From Halorussus sp. MSC15.2 (GTDB lineage: Archaea > Halobacteriota > Halobacteria > Halobacteriales > Haladaptataceae), in assembly GCF_010747475.1 (NCBI RefSeq), contig NZ_VSLZ01000001.1, forward strand, positions 1,116,001-1,180,000: a stretch of DNA of 64,000 nt, written 5' to 3'. The translations under genes and the position numbers were made by a program. The notes below the pieces were generated by a model. The model ran no database searches, was not told where the DNA came from, and saw nothing but the letters and a program-made list of their open reading frames with translations. Each line of letters begins with the position of its first letter. The stretch's first letter is position 1. Positions 28,381-36,990 of the stretch are shown in pieces.

Positions 28381-29154
28381 GTGTTCGAACCGCGACTCGC
28401 GCTCGCCAGCCTCAGCGGCCGGTCGGACGCTGCGTGGGCCGAGTCCGCCGCGGAGTTCGCGGGCGCGGCGTTCCTCGGCGGCATCGCGCTCGACGGCCCG
28501 ACCCGCGAGGCGGCCCGCGAGATGGTCGGACGCGACCGCGAGGAGTTCCTGCCCGACGACCCCGCGGCCTTCGTGGACCGGCAACTCGCCGCGCTGGAAG
28601 ACGCCGACCTCCGTCCGGGGTTCAACGTCCGGACCACCACGCTCGAACCGCTTCGAGAGGTCGCGGAAATCTGCGCCGACCGCGACGCGATTCTCGAACT
28701 CAACGCCCACTGCCGACAGGACGAGATGTGCGAGGCCGGGGCTGGCGAAACTCTCCTACGCGATACCGACCGCCTCCGCGAGCAGGTGGCCGCCGCCAAA
28801 GGGACGCATCCACAAGGACCCGCAGTGAGCGTCAAAGTCCGCGCGGAGTTGCCCGACGTGGACCTCCGCGAGGTGGCCGCAGCGATAGCCGACGCCGGGG
28901 GCGACGCGGTCCACGTCGATGCCATGGACTCCGAGAGCGTTGTCGCCGAGATAGCCGACGTCGCGGACGAGCGGGACCTGTTCGTGATAGCGAACAACGG
29001 CGTCCGCGACGAGGCCACGGTCCGGGAGTATCTGGCCTACGGCGCGGACGCCGTGAGCGTCGGCCGACCGAGCGACGACTCCGAGGTCCTCCGGCGCGTC
29101 CGGGCCGCGGCGGACGACTGGTTCGAGGCGGAGAAACGGGAGGTGTCGGCATGA
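28381..29154 (+). CDS. archaeal tRNA-dihydrouridine synthase-like protein
   Basis: A 257-residue TIM-barrel flavoprotein candidate beginning at a GTG immediately after the cofD stop. Features include FEPRLALASLSGRSDAAWA, ILELNAHCRQDEMCEAGAGETLLRDT (the C-R-Q-x-x-M/C region of Dus proteins, E-L-N-x-x-C), VSVKVRAEL, AVHVDAMDS and VIANNGVRDEATVREYLAYGADAVSVGR, the phosphate-binding end of FMN barrels. It reduces uridine in tRNA in the characterised family. The N-terminus is more divergent than bacterial Dus. It lies in a four-gene run starting with cofD and overlaps the next gene by 4 bases. Confidence 0.8.
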   Translation: MFEPRLALASLSGRSDAAWAESAAEFAGAAFLGGIALDGPTREAAREMVGRDREEFLPDDPAAFVDRQLAALEDADLRPGFNVRTTTLEPLREVAEICADRDAILELNAHCRQDEMCEAGAGETLLRDTDRLREQVAAAKGTHPQGPAVSVKVRAELPDVDLREVAAAIADAGGDAVHVDAMDSESVVAEIADVADERDLFVIANNGVRDEATVREYLAYGADAVSVGRPSDDSEVLRRVRAAADDWFEAEKREVSA

Positions 29155-30044
29155 CGCCCGCAGAGAACGCCCAGCTCGCGCTCCTGCTGGAGGTGGCGGG
29201 CACGCCCAAGCCGGGGAACGTGGACCGCGAGCGCGACTTCCCGGACCTCCGATTCGAACACTTCCTCGCTGGCACGGTCGGGGCGGGACCGGGCCTGCGC
29301 GCGGCCGAGGAGGGCGCGCCGGTCGGCGAGGCGTTCGAACGTGCTATCGCGGGGATGAGCCAGCAGGAGGGCGGTAACACCCAGTTCGGCGCGCTCCTCC
29401 TGCTCGTTCCGCTGGTGAAGGCGGCGTCCGCGAACGAGGGCGGCGACGACCGCGAGGCCGACGAAGACGACGAGGACGCGCCGGACCGACTCTCGCCAGA
29501 GGACGTCACCCGGGTCGTGGAGGCGACGACCACCGAGGACGCCGCCGACTTCTTCCGGGCGTTCGACCACGCCGACGTGTACGTGGACGACCCGCCGGAG
29601 GACGCCGCCGAGTTGGACGTTCGCCGCGGGAGCGACGCGATTACGGCGGTCGAGGAGCGCGGGGTCACGCTGTACGACGTGCTAGCACTCGGCGACGACG
29701 CCGACGACGTGGCCGCCGAGTGGACCGGCGGGTTCGAGCGCACCTTCTGGGCGGCCGACCGCCTCGCCGAACTGGCCGGGTCGGCCCCTGTCTCGGCGAT
29801 GGCCGCGCAGGTCTACCTCGAACTGCTCGCGCGCGAACCCGACACGCTGGTGGCGAAACAGCACGGCGCGAAGACGGCCGAGAGCGTCCGTGTCCGAGCG
29901 CAGGAGGCCCTCGAAGGCGGTCCCGAGGTGGTCGAGGCCTTCGCCGAATCGCTGGTCGCCGACGGCGTTAACCCCGGCACCACGGCCGACCTCACCGCGG
30001 CGGGACTGTTCGTCGCGCTGACCCGCGGGGAGGTGTCGGTGTGA
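29151..30044 (+). CDS. triphosphoribosyl-dephospho-CoA synthase (CitG-like) family protein
   Basis: A 297-residue helical protein. Family traits are AQLALLLEVAGTPKPGNVDRERDF (the T-P-K-P-G-N-V motif of CitG/MdcB), FEHFLAGTVGAGPGLRAAEEG, QQEGGNTQFGALLLLVPL (G-G-N-T-x-x-G) and the C-terminal SLVADGVNPGTTADLTAAGLFVA (N-P-G-x-T-A-D-L). In bacteria CitG makes the prosthetic group of citrate/malonate lyase; haloarchaea lack that system, so this archaeal branch probably uses another substrate. An insertion of acidic residues lies near 100-115. It overlaps both neighbours by 4 bases (ATGA and GTGA), implying translational coupling. Confidence 0.85.
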   Translation: MTPAENAQLALLLEVAGTPKPGNVDRERDFPDLRFEHFLAGTVGAGPGLRAAEEGAPVGEAFERAIAGMSQQEGGNTQFGALLLLVPLVKAASANEGGDDREADEDDEDAPDRLSPEDVTRVVEATTTEDAADFFRAFDHADVYVDDPPEDAAELDVRRGSDAITAVEERGVTLYDVLALGDDADDVAAEWTGGFERTFWAADRLAELAGSAPVSAMAAQVYLELLAREPDTLVAKQHGAKTAESVRVRAQEALEGGPEVVEAFAESLVADGVNPGTTADLTAAGLFVALTRGEVSV

Positions 30045-30760
30045 GCGACGGCGGCGAGTCGCCGACCGCTCCGACAGGTGACCGAACGACCGCCGAGGAC
30101 CGTCCGTCGCCGGCGGACCGACGCTCGCCCGAGGGCTGGCCGGTCGAACTCTGCGGGGTCACCGAGTCGGTCGTGACCACGCTCGGCCCCAACGACCTGT
30201 GGAACGTCGCGGCGCTCGGTCTCCACCCGCCCGAAACGCCGTCGGACGCGGACTCGGCCGACGGGACGACCCCGTCCGACCCGACCGACTCGGCGGCCGA
30301 ACCACCCGTGACAGCCCGGACGTGGGGGAACACCCGAACCCGGCGCAACTTCCACCGGCAGGGCGGCGGATACGTCCAGTTCGTGCGCGACCCGGTGGAC
30401 TTCGTGGACGCCACGCTCTCGATTTTCGAGGTCGAGCAACCGGTGCTGGACAGCGCCGACGCGTGGGTCGCAGTGGAGGCCGAGCAGGTCGATTCCGGCG
30501 TCTCGGGAGCGACTCGGTGGGAGGAGTGGGAACTCACTCCTCGCGACGGCGCGGTCGAACGCGAGACCGTGCCGACCGTCAATCGGGGATTCAACTCGGT
30601 CGTGGAGGCCACCGTCGCGGCCTCGCGACTCGGCGTCGACGCGTACGACCAGACCGAACTGCAGAATCGGCTGGCGTACTTCGAGGACGTCGGCAGAACG
30701 TGCGGTGACGACCGCGTGCGCGCGGCGTTCGACCGACTCCGCGACCACCTCGCGGAGTAG
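30041..30760 (+). CDS. DUF447 domain-containing protein
   Basis: A 239-residue protein from GTG 30041. After an acidic low-complexity lead (about 1-30), the domain begins WPVELCGVTESVVTTLGPNDLWNVAALGLHP, then TWGNTRTRRNFHRQGGGYVQFVRDPVDFVDATL and, near the end, PTVNRGFNSVVEATVAASRL. This is the archaeal DUF447 pattern, a split-barrel fold of the flavin-reductase type. The biochemical role is unknown. The tight coupling to a CitG-like gene and cofD suggests a cofactor-linked role. A second acidic insertion sits near residues 68-90. Confidence 0.88.
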   Translation: MSDGGESPTAPTGDRTTAEDRPSPADRRSPEGWPVELCGVTESVVTTLGPNDLWNVAALGLHPPETPSDADSADGTTPSDPTDSAAEPPVTARTWGNTRTRRNFHRQGGGYVQFVRDPVDFVDATLSIFEVEQPVLDSADAWVAVEAEQVDSGVSGATRWEEWELTPRDGAVERETVPTVNRGFNSVVEATVAASRLGVDAYDQTELQNRLAYFEDVGRTCGDDRVRAAFDRLRDHLAE

Positions 30761-30839
30761 TCGCCCGAGGCGGTCCTTCGGGTCGAACAGTTTCCATCTT
30801 TTCGTTCGACACGACTCGTGGTCGCCGGTCCGACCGAAC

Positions 30840-31040
30840 TCAGATGCCGTCTTTGCGGTCGATGGTGACCGTCCAGTCGGGCAGTTCTTCGGGTTCGTAT
30901 TCGAGGTCCCAGACGCCTTCGACGTCCTCGCCCTCGCCGAACGCGCGAAGCACGAGCGCTTCGAGTTCGCTTTCGAACGAGGGGTCGGACGACCCGCGTT
31001 CGACGGTACCCCGGTCGGTGTCTCGGTCAGTCCCGCGCAC
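30840..31040 (-). CDS. small hypothetical protein, 66 residues
   Basis: An acidic protein with a charged, probably disordered start (MRGTDRDTDRG) and a compact end: FESELEALVLRAFGEGEDVEGVWDLEYEPEELPDWTVTIDRKDG. The composition fits a real haloarchaeal gene. No family recognised. It is convergent with the DUF447 gene and divergent from S17e; the 115-base gap to S17e carries both promoters. Confidence 0.65.
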   Translation of the reverse strand: MRGTDRDTDRGTVERGSSDPSFESELEALVLRAFGEGEDVEGVWDLEYEPEELPDWTVTIDRKDGI

Positions 31041-31155
31041 AGTTACTGCTACGGTCTGGAAGTTCCACTATAATTATCCTTCCGAATCGAAACGTCAGTC
31101 TCGGTCGTCGGTGCGAACGGATGCTTTTATGGTCGCCAACGGGGAACTGTCGGGC

Positions 31156-31329
31156 ATGGCAATCAAACCCGACTACGTGAAGAAGACGGGGAAAATCCTG
31201 CTGGAGCGGTACCCCGACGCCTTCACGACCGACTTCGAACAGAACAAGGAGAGCGTCCAGAAACTCACCAACATCGAGTCCAAGGGCGTCCGCAACCGCA
31301 TCGCGGGCTACGTGACGACCAAGAAGTAA
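31156..31329 (+). CDS. rps17e: 30S ribosomal protein S17e
   Basis: A 57-residue protein, MAIKPDYVKKTGKILLERYPDAFTTDFEQNKESVQKLTNIESKGVRNRIAGYVTTKK, the complete archaeal S17e (eukaryote-type small-subunit protein). The S-K-x-x-R-N-R-I-A-G-Y end is diagnostic. The frame is open upstream, but the family starts at this ATG. It is followed 222 bases later by asd, a pairing I recall as common in haloarchaea. Confidence 0.95.
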   Translation: MAIKPDYVKKTGKILLERYPDAFTTDFEQNKESVQKLTNIESKGVRNRIAGYVTTKK

Positions 31330-31518
31330 CGCCGGTGAGCCGTCTGCTTACTGCGACAATCTCTCCGTTAGTGGCTACGCTGCGATTCGCTTCTCTCCAA
31401 TTTGGTTCTCTGCGGTTCGCAACTCGGCGGTCCGCTCGTCCACGGTCCACTGCTTCGCAGTTCACTGCTCCCAAATCCGATTTTTCGGCCCCGCAAAATG
31501 GTGGCGCTTCCCAAATCG

Positions 31519-31524
31519 TTTTAT
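31519..31524 (+). promoter_or_regulatory. TATA-like box of asd
   Basis: TTTTAT lies about 30 bases before the ATG at 31552 in an otherwise GC-rich region, consistent with a promoter giving a leader of only a few bases. Confidence 0.5.
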
Positions 31525-31551
31525 CGCCGTAACGCCGAACCATCCTGTACA

Positions 31552-32586
31552 ATGACCGTAAGAGTCGGCGTTCTCGGTGCGACGGGCGCGGTCGGCCAGC
31601 GATGCATCCAACTGCTGGACGGCCACCCCGAATTCGAACTGGCGGCGGTAACGGCGAGCGAAGACAGCGCGGGCCGCCCGTACAGCGAGGCGGCGAAGTG
31701 GCGGGTGGACTCCCCGATTCCCTCAGCGGCGGCGGACCTGACCGTGCGCGCGACCGACCCGGACGAGATGCCCGACGACGTGGACCTCGTCTTCTCGTCG
31801 CTCCCGTCGGGCGTGGCGGCCGACGTCGAACCCGACTTCGCGGAGGCGGGCTACGTCCTCTCGTCGAACTCCTCGAACGACCGCCTCGCCGACGACGTGC
31901 CCCTCGTCATCCCCGAAATCAACCCCGGCCACCTCGACCTGCTGGAGGTCCAGCGCGACGAGCGCGGGTGGGACGGCGCGGTCGTCAAGAACCCCAACTG
32001 CTCGACCATCACGATGGTGCCGACCCTCGCGGCGCTCGACCAGTTCGGACTGGAGCGCGTGCAGGTCTCGACCCTGCAGGCCGTCTCGGGCGCGGGCTAC
32101 TCCGGCGTCAGTTCGATGGAGATAATCGACAACGTCATCCCCCACATCGGCGGCGAGGAGGAGAAGATGGAGACCGAATCCCGCAAGCTCTTGGGCACCT
32201 TCGACGGCGCGGAACTCGCGCACCACGACGCGGACGTCTCCGCGTCGTGCAACCGCGTGCCGACCATCGACGGCCACCTCGAGAACGTCTGGGCCGAGAC
32301 CCGCGACGACGTGACCGAGACCGAGGTCGAGGACGCCTTCCGCGGCGTGGAGAGTCTGGACCTGCCGAGTTCCCCGGACCCGCTCGTCGAGGTGTTCGAG
32401 GACCCCAGTCGCCCGCAACCCCGCCTCGACCGGACGCTGGGCGGCGGGATGACCATCGCCGCGGGCGGCGTCCAGACGACGTCCGCCGGGGTCCAGTACA
32501 ACACGCTGGCCCACAACACGATTCGCGGCGCGGCGGGCGCGGCGGTGCTGAACGGCGAGTTGTTGCAGAGCGAAGGCTGGATTTGA
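31552..32586 (+). CDS. asd: aspartate-semialdehyde dehydrogenase
   Basis: A 344-residue enzyme that reduces aspartyl phosphate to aspartate semialdehyde with NADPH for lysine, threonine and methionine synthesis. It has the Rossmann start VRVGVLGATGAVGQRCIQLL, the catalytic-cysteine segment VKNPNCSTITMVPTLAALDQFGL, LQAVSGAGYSGV, and the second catalytic region with the histidine-containing SCNRVPTIDGHLE. It belongs to the archaeal/fungal type, judged by length and motif context. It is probably a monocistronic gene with its own promoter. Confidence 0.95.
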   Translation: MTVRVGVLGATGAVGQRCIQLLDGHPEFELAAVTASEDSAGRPYSEAAKWRVDSPIPSAAADLTVRATDPDEMPDDVDLVFSSLPSGVAADVEPDFAEAGYVLSSNSSNDRLADDVPLVIPEINPGHLDLLEVQRDERGWDGAVVKNPNCSTITMVPTLAALDQFGLERVQVSTLQAVSGAGYSGVSSMEIIDNVIPHIGGEEEKMETESRKLLGTFDGAELAHHDADVSASCNRVPTIDGHLENVWAETRDDVTETEVEDAFRGVESLDLPSSPDPLVEVFEDPSRPQPRLDRTLGGGMTIAAGGVQTTSAGVQYNTLAHNTIRGAAGAAVLNGELLQSEGWI

Positions 32587-32673
32587 GGTTCTGGACGGTT
32601 CGGAACTCGCGTTTTCACGCGAAAACGGCGCTTCCGGAAGTTCTCCCGTCGGAGAAGGCCGGACCCCGCCCGC

Positions 32674-34164
32674 TCAGAAGGGGTACTCGCGCGGTTCGTG
32701 TTGCAGCGATATCCACTTCTTCTCGGTGACCTCGTCCAAGATTTCGGTGGTGTTGTACCCGCCCACGCCCGAGGCGTTGGTCCCGCCGAACGGGACGTGC
32801 GCCTCGTCGTTGACGGGTTGGTCGTCGACGTGGACCATGCCGGTGTCGAGTCGCTCGGCTATCTCCATCCCCGTGCCGACGTCACCGGCGTGGACCGACC
32901 CCGAGAGACCGTACTCGGTGTCGTCGTGAATCTCGACGGCCTCGTCGACGTCCGAGAACGGGATGACCGGCGCGATGGGACCGAAGTGCTCGAAGCAGGC
33001 CGCGGACATGTCGTTGGTCACGTCCGAGAGGACGGTCGGCGCGACCACCAGCGAGTCCTCGACGCCCTCCGTCCCGACGGTCTCGCCGCCGGTTTCGAGG
33101 GTCGCCCCGGCCTCGACGGTCTCCTCGACGTACCCGAGCATCTCGTCGCGCTGGGACTCGTCGATGATGGGTCCGACGACCGTCTCCGGGTCGTGGGCGC
33201 TCCCGACCGGGAGCGACTCGGCGCGTTCGGTGAGTCGCTCCACGTACTCGTCGTAGACGTCCTCGTGGACGATGTGGCGGTTGATGGAGATGCAGACCTG
33301 TCCCTGATGGACGAACGACCCGAACACCGCCGAATCGACCGCCTCCTCCACGTCGGCGTCCGCGGTGACGATGTGGCCGTTGTTGCCGCCGAGTTCCATC
33401 GCCGCCACCGAGAGGTTCTCGCCCGCGGAGGCGGCGACGCCCCGGCCGACCGGGGTAGACCCGGTGAACGCCACCACGTCGCTCTCGGGGTGTTCGACCA
33501 CCCGGTCGCCGATGTCGGACCCGCGGCCGGTCACGACGTTGAGCAGGCCGTCCGGGAGGCCCGCCTCCTCGTACAGTCTCGCGATGAGGAGACCCCCGGT
33601 GATGGGCGTGTTCGTCGCTGGCTTGAGCACGACAGCGTTCCCGGCGGCGATGGCGGGCGCGACCGCCCGTCCGGAGAGGTTGAGCGGGAAGTTCCACGGC
33701 GAGATGACAGTGACGACGCCCTCGGGTTCGACTCGGACGAGGTTCTCCTTGCCGGGGACGTTCGAGTCGGCCTGCTCGCCCTTCATCCGTCGCGGGAACG
33801 TCGAGGCTTCGACGGCTTGGTCGGTCGCGAGCTGGACCGACGTTTCGCCCATGATTCGGGACCCGCCCGCCTCGCGGGCCAGCATCTCGACTATCTCCTC
33901 CTCGTACTCCTGAAGCACCTGCGCGTACTCCTGCGCGACGCGCTCGCGCTCGGCGGGCGGGGCCTCGGCCCACTCCTCTTGGGCCTCGGCCGCGGCCTCG
34001 TAGGCGGCGTCCACGTCGGTCTCGACCCCCGCGGGTACTCGCGCGACTTCCTCGCGCGTCGAGGGGTCCTCGACGGCCAGTTCCTCCTCGCCCTCGGAGG
34101 GGACCCACTCGCCGTCGAGGAAGATGCTGTTCCAGTCGGCGTCTATCGAAATGTCCGGGGCCAT
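32674..34164 (-). CDS. NAD(P)-dependent aldehyde dehydrogenase
   Basis: A 496-residue aldehyde dehydrogenase. It has ISPWNFPLNLSGRAVAPAIAAGNAVVLKPA (Asn of the oxyanion hole), VAFTGSTPVGRGVAASAGENL, the general-base glutamate in AAMELGGNNGHIV, and the catalytic cysteine in VHQGQVCISINRHIV. The C-terminus reads FGPIAPVIPFSDVDEAVEIHDDTEYGLSGSV. The sequence is closest in style to benzaldehyde/succinate-semialdehyde-type enzymes, but I would not name a substrate. No operon partner; it is convergent with asd. Confidence 0.92.
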   Translation of the reverse strand: MAPDISIDADWNSIFLDGEWVPSEGEEELAVEDPSTREEVARVPAGVETDVDAAYEAAAEAQEEWAEAPPAERERVAQEYAQVLQEYEEEIVEMLAREAGGSRIMGETSVQLATDQAVEASTFPRRMKGEQADSNVPGKENLVRVEPEGVVTVISPWNFPLNLSGRAVAPAIAAGNAVVLKPATNTPITGGLLIARLYEEAGLPDGLLNVVTGRGSDIGDRVVEHPESDVVAFTGSTPVGRGVAASAGENLSVAAMELGGNNGHIVTADADVEEAVDSAVFGSFVHQGQVCISINRHIVHEDVYDEYVERLTERAESLPVGSAHDPETVVGPIIDESQRDEMLGYVEETVEAGATLETGGETVGTEGVEDSLVVAPTVLSDVTNDMSAACFEHFGPIAPVIPFSDVDEAVEIHDDTEYGLSGSVHAGDVGTGMEIAERLDTGMVHVDDQPVNDEAHVPFGGTNASGVGGYNTTEILDEVTEKKWISLQHEPREYPF

Positions 34165-34225
34165 CGTCAGCGATACGTGGCGATTGTGGAAAAGCCGAGG
34201 GGCCGCGGCCGTTCGGGCCTGTCGG

Positions 34226-35185
34226 TCACACCACTCGATTCTCTACCTCCTCGCCCTCGTCCAACCGCCGCACGTTCTCCGCGACGATGTCGGCCAACCG
34301 CGAGTAGTACTCGGGCGTGTGGCCCGAGCAGTGGGGCGTAATCAGGCAGTTCTCCAGATTCCAGAGCGGGTGGTCCTCCGGGAGCGGTTCGGGGTCGGTC
34401 ACGTCGAGCGCCGCGCCCCGAAGGTGGTTGCCCCGGAGCGCCCACAACAGGTCGTCGGTGTCCACGACCTGTCCGCGCGCGACGTTGACGAGGACGGCGT
34501 CCGGCGGCGTCGTCTTGAGTTCCGCCTCGCCGATTAGCCCGCGGGTCGTCTCGGTCAGCGGGCAGGCCAGCACGAGGTAGTCGGTCCGGGCCAGCGCGTC
34601 CTCGAACTCCGGTCCCTCGAACCCGACCACCTCGTCGGTCGGGCCGCCCTTCTCGGGCGTGTAGCGCACGCCGATAGTCTCCACGCCGAACCCCTGCAGG
34701 CGTTCGACCACCGACCGGCCGATGGCTCCCAGTCCGACGACGGTGACGGTGCTGTCCTGCAACTCGCGGGCGCGGAAGTGCCGCCACTCGCGCCGCTGTT
34801 GGCGTCGCCACCCCTCGTGGAGGCGGCGCGCGAACACGAGCAGGTTCCCGACGACGTGTTCGCCGATGTTCGGACCGTGGACGCCCGAGGCGTTCGTAAC
34901 CGCGACGCCGCGGTCTTCGAGCGCCGAGAGCGGTAGGTGGCCCGTTCCGGCGTAAGCGCACGCGAATAGTTCTAGTTCCTTGGCCTCGGTCAGCAGGGCC
35001 TCGTCTATCTCCATCCCGGCGACGACGGGCGCGTCGGCGACGAGTTCCCGTTCCTCGGTCGGGGTTCGGGCGTGGCGAACGTCGCGGTCTGGGAGTCGCT
35101 CGCGGAGTTCGTCGGCGTACTCCGAGACCGGGACGCCGTGAGTGCTCTTCCGCAGGACCACTACGTCGGGACTGTCGTCGGTCAT
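34226..35185 (-). CDS. D-2-hydroxyacid dehydrogenase (NAD-dependent)
   Basis: A 319-residue D-isomer-specific 2-hydroxyacid dehydrogenase (phosphoglycerate/glyoxylate reductase type). It has DRGVAVTNASGVHGPNIGEHVVGNLL, the Rossmann motif VTVVGLGAIGRSVVERLQGFG, then LVLACPLTETTRGLIGEAELKTTPPDAVLVNVARGQVVDTDDLLWAL with catalytic Arg, AALDVTDPEPLPEDHPLW with catalytic Glu, and the histidine in LITPHCSGHTPEY. It reduces 2-keto acids or oxidises D-hydroxy acids; the substrate is unknown. It is separate from the adjacent aldehyde dehydrogenase by about 60 bases in the same direction. Confidence 0.92.
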   Translation of the reverse strand: MTDDSPDVVVLRKSTHGVPVSEYADELRERLPDRDVRHARTPTEERELVADAPVVAGMEIDEALLTEAKELELFACAYAGTGHLPLSALEDRGVAVTNASGVHGPNIGEHVVGNLLVFARRLHEGWRRQQRREWRHFRARELQDSTVTVVGLGAIGRSVVERLQGFGVETIGVRYTPEKGGPTDEVVGFEGPEFEDALARTDYLVLACPLTETTRGLIGEAELKTTPPDAVLVNVARGQVVDTDDLLWALRGNHLRGAALDVTDPEPLPEDHPLWNLENCLITPHCSGHTPEYYSRLADIVAENVRRLDEGEEVENRVV

Positions 35186-35398
35186 TCGTGGCGTCGTTTC
35201 GGTACGGGGGATTAAAGTGGCACCTGAAACGGCGAACGCGGAGCGCCGAGGTGGCGACGAATCGCGTCTGAGCGACCGGTCGAACCGGCCTTCGCGAGCG
35301 TTCAGGAGGCGGTCGGCGGTTACAGAGACCGTCTAGACGCGGTCACGGATTCCGCGGCCACCGGTGCAACTACGTACGTCGGCGTCCGAACGGACGAC

Positions 35399-35785
35399 GT
35401 GTTCAGCGTCGAAACGGACGAGCGAACCGAGGTCGTGGACGTGACCGACCGGGTGGCCGAGGCGGTGCCCGACGACGTCGGGTCCGGACTCTGCACCGTC
35501 TTCGTCCGCCACACAACCGCGGGAGTCGTCGTACAGGAGGCCGAGTCGGGGCTGCTCGACGACATCGCGGCGTTCGCGACGGAACTCGCGCCGAGCGACG
35601 GCGACTACCGTCACGACAGAATCGACGACAACGCCGACGCCCACCTCCGGGCGACGGTGCTCGGCGAATCGGTTTCGGTCCCCATCGAGGACGGCGAACT
35701 TGCGCTCGGGACGTGGCAGTCCGTGCTGTTCGTGGAGTGCGACGGGCCGCGAACTCGGCGGGTCGAAGTTGTCGTGACAGAGTGA
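35399..35785 (+). CDS. YjbQ family protein (secondary thiamine-phosphate synthase)
   Basis: A 128-residue YjbQ/UPF0047 protein from GTG 35399. Core features are the strand VVDVTDRVAEAVP, LCTVFVRHTTAGVVVQEAESGLLDDI with the H-T-T motif, the conserved YRHDRIDDNADAHLRATVLGESVSVPIEDGELALGTWQSV, where H-x-x-x-D-D-N-A-x-A-H-L is the family signature, and VLFVECDGPRTRRVEVVV at the end. YjbQ proteins have weak thiamine-phosphate synthase activity in vitro; the physiological role is uncertain. The start gives a typical N-terminus. Confidence 0.9.
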   Translation: MFSVETDERTEVVDVTDRVAEAVPDDVGSGLCTVFVRHTTAGVVVQEAESGLLDDIAAFATELAPSDGDYRHDRIDDNADAHLRATVLGESVSVPIEDGELALGTWQSVLFVECDGPRTRRVEVVVTE

Positions 35786-35836
35786 GCGCGGCGAATCAGG
35801 TGAGCGTGGTGGGGCGAGGTGTGTCGGGGTCCGCCC

Positions 35837-36823
35837 CTATCGCCTCGTGTCGCCAATTCGGGGGTCCATCACGGCGTACAGCACGTCCTGTAGGAAGTTG
35901 GCCGCGACGCCCACGAACGCGATGACCATCGTGGTCCCGATGACGACCGGCATGTCTCGCTTCTCGATGGCGTAGAGGCTCAGGGCGCTCAACCCCTGAA
36001 TGCCGAATATCTCCTCGATGACGTAGATGTTGACGACGAGGACCGCCACCATGTCGGTGAAGAACAGCGACGTGATGGGGACCGCGGCGTTCCGGAGGAC
36101 GTGGCGAGCGACCGAGAGGCGCGAGACTCCTTTGGCCTTGAGCGCGTCCACGAACTCGGCGTTCACGTACTCCATCGACTCCGCCCGCGCGTACCGGAGT
36201 TGCCCGGCGAACAGTCCCGTGGCCAGCACCAGCGACGGGAGGACGAACGCTCGGAGGTGGGCGACCGACCAGAACGCCTCACTCGCGAACTCGGGTCGTC
36301 CGATGCGCGACGACCCGACCTCGACGGCGAAAGCCACCGCGACCATCTCCGCGAGCCAGAAGTTCGGTATCCCGAGACCGAGGTACGCGACCAGACTCGA
36401 CGCCCGGTCGAAGAGTCCCTTCCGGTTGAACGCGGCGTAGAGACCTATCAACACCCCGTTGACCAGCGACAGCAACAGCGCCGGGACGACGTACATCGCC
36501 GTGTAGGGCAGTCGCTCCAGTATCAGCGAGGTCACCGGTCGCTCGAAGCTGTACGATATCCCCCAGTCGAGCGTCGAGACGTCTACCATCCACCGGGCGT
36601 ATCGCTGGAGGAGCGGGTCGTCGAGATTTCGCGCTTCTCGATACGCCCGAATCGCCTCACGGACCTCCTCGGCGCTGCCGCCCTTCTTGGCCACCGAGTA
36701 GGCGACCAGTGCCTGATTCGGGTCCGGCGTAGCGGCGACGAAGACGAACGCCACGCTCACGACCAAATAGACGGCGACGAGCGCGATTATCGCCCGTCGG
36801 GTGACGTGGCCGAGCAGTCTCAT
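35837..36823 (-). CDS. dipeptide/oligopeptide-type ABC transporter permease (DppB-like)
   Basis: A 328-residue permease. Membrane segments include RRAIIALVAVYLVVSVAFVF at the N-terminus, MYVVPALLLSLVNGVLIGLYAAF, SLVLATGLFAGQL and later helices. The EAA loop ALKAKGVSRLSVARHVLRNA contacts the ATPase. The extracytoplasmic loop between helices 1 and 2 carries LDDPLLQRYARWMVDVSTLDWGISY. It should pair with the divergent DppC-like permease (36991). No binding protein or ATPase gene is near, which is unusual. A longer reading frame upstream of 36823 is not used because the membrane domain begins at MRLLGHVTRRA. Confidence 0.88.
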   Translation of the reverse strand: MRLLGHVTRRAIIALVAVYLVVSVAFVFVAATPDPNQALVAYSVAKKGGSAEEVREAIRAYREARNLDDPLLQRYARWMVDVSTLDWGISYSFERPVTSLILERLPYTAMYVVPALLLSLVNGVLIGLYAAFNRKGLFDRASSLVAYLGLGIPNFWLAEMVAVAFAVEVGSSRIGRPEFASEAFWSVAHLRAFVLPSLVLATGLFAGQLRYARAESMEYVNAEFVDALKAKGVSRLSVARHVLRNAAVPITSLFFTDMVAVLVVNIYVIEEIFGIQGLSALSLYAIEKRDMPVVIGTTMVIAFVGVAANFLQDVLYAVMDPRIGDTRR

Positions 36824-36990
36824 CGGTCCACCATCCTGAAGACAAATAATTAATATTTGCGGTAGTCCGATAGTTCGGCGTCTCTGGGCTACCGTCGCGG
36901 AGACTGACGGACCAGTCCTCCCTCGTCGAGTTGTGGACAGAGTATCAACATTTATTGGACGAGGTTCGAAACTGTCCGCGTATCGATACG

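Noticed and set aside
34892-34901. GTTCGTAACC as a further operator
   Set aside because: It lies inside the hydroxyacid dehydrogenase coding sequence and matches its conserved V-T-N codons.
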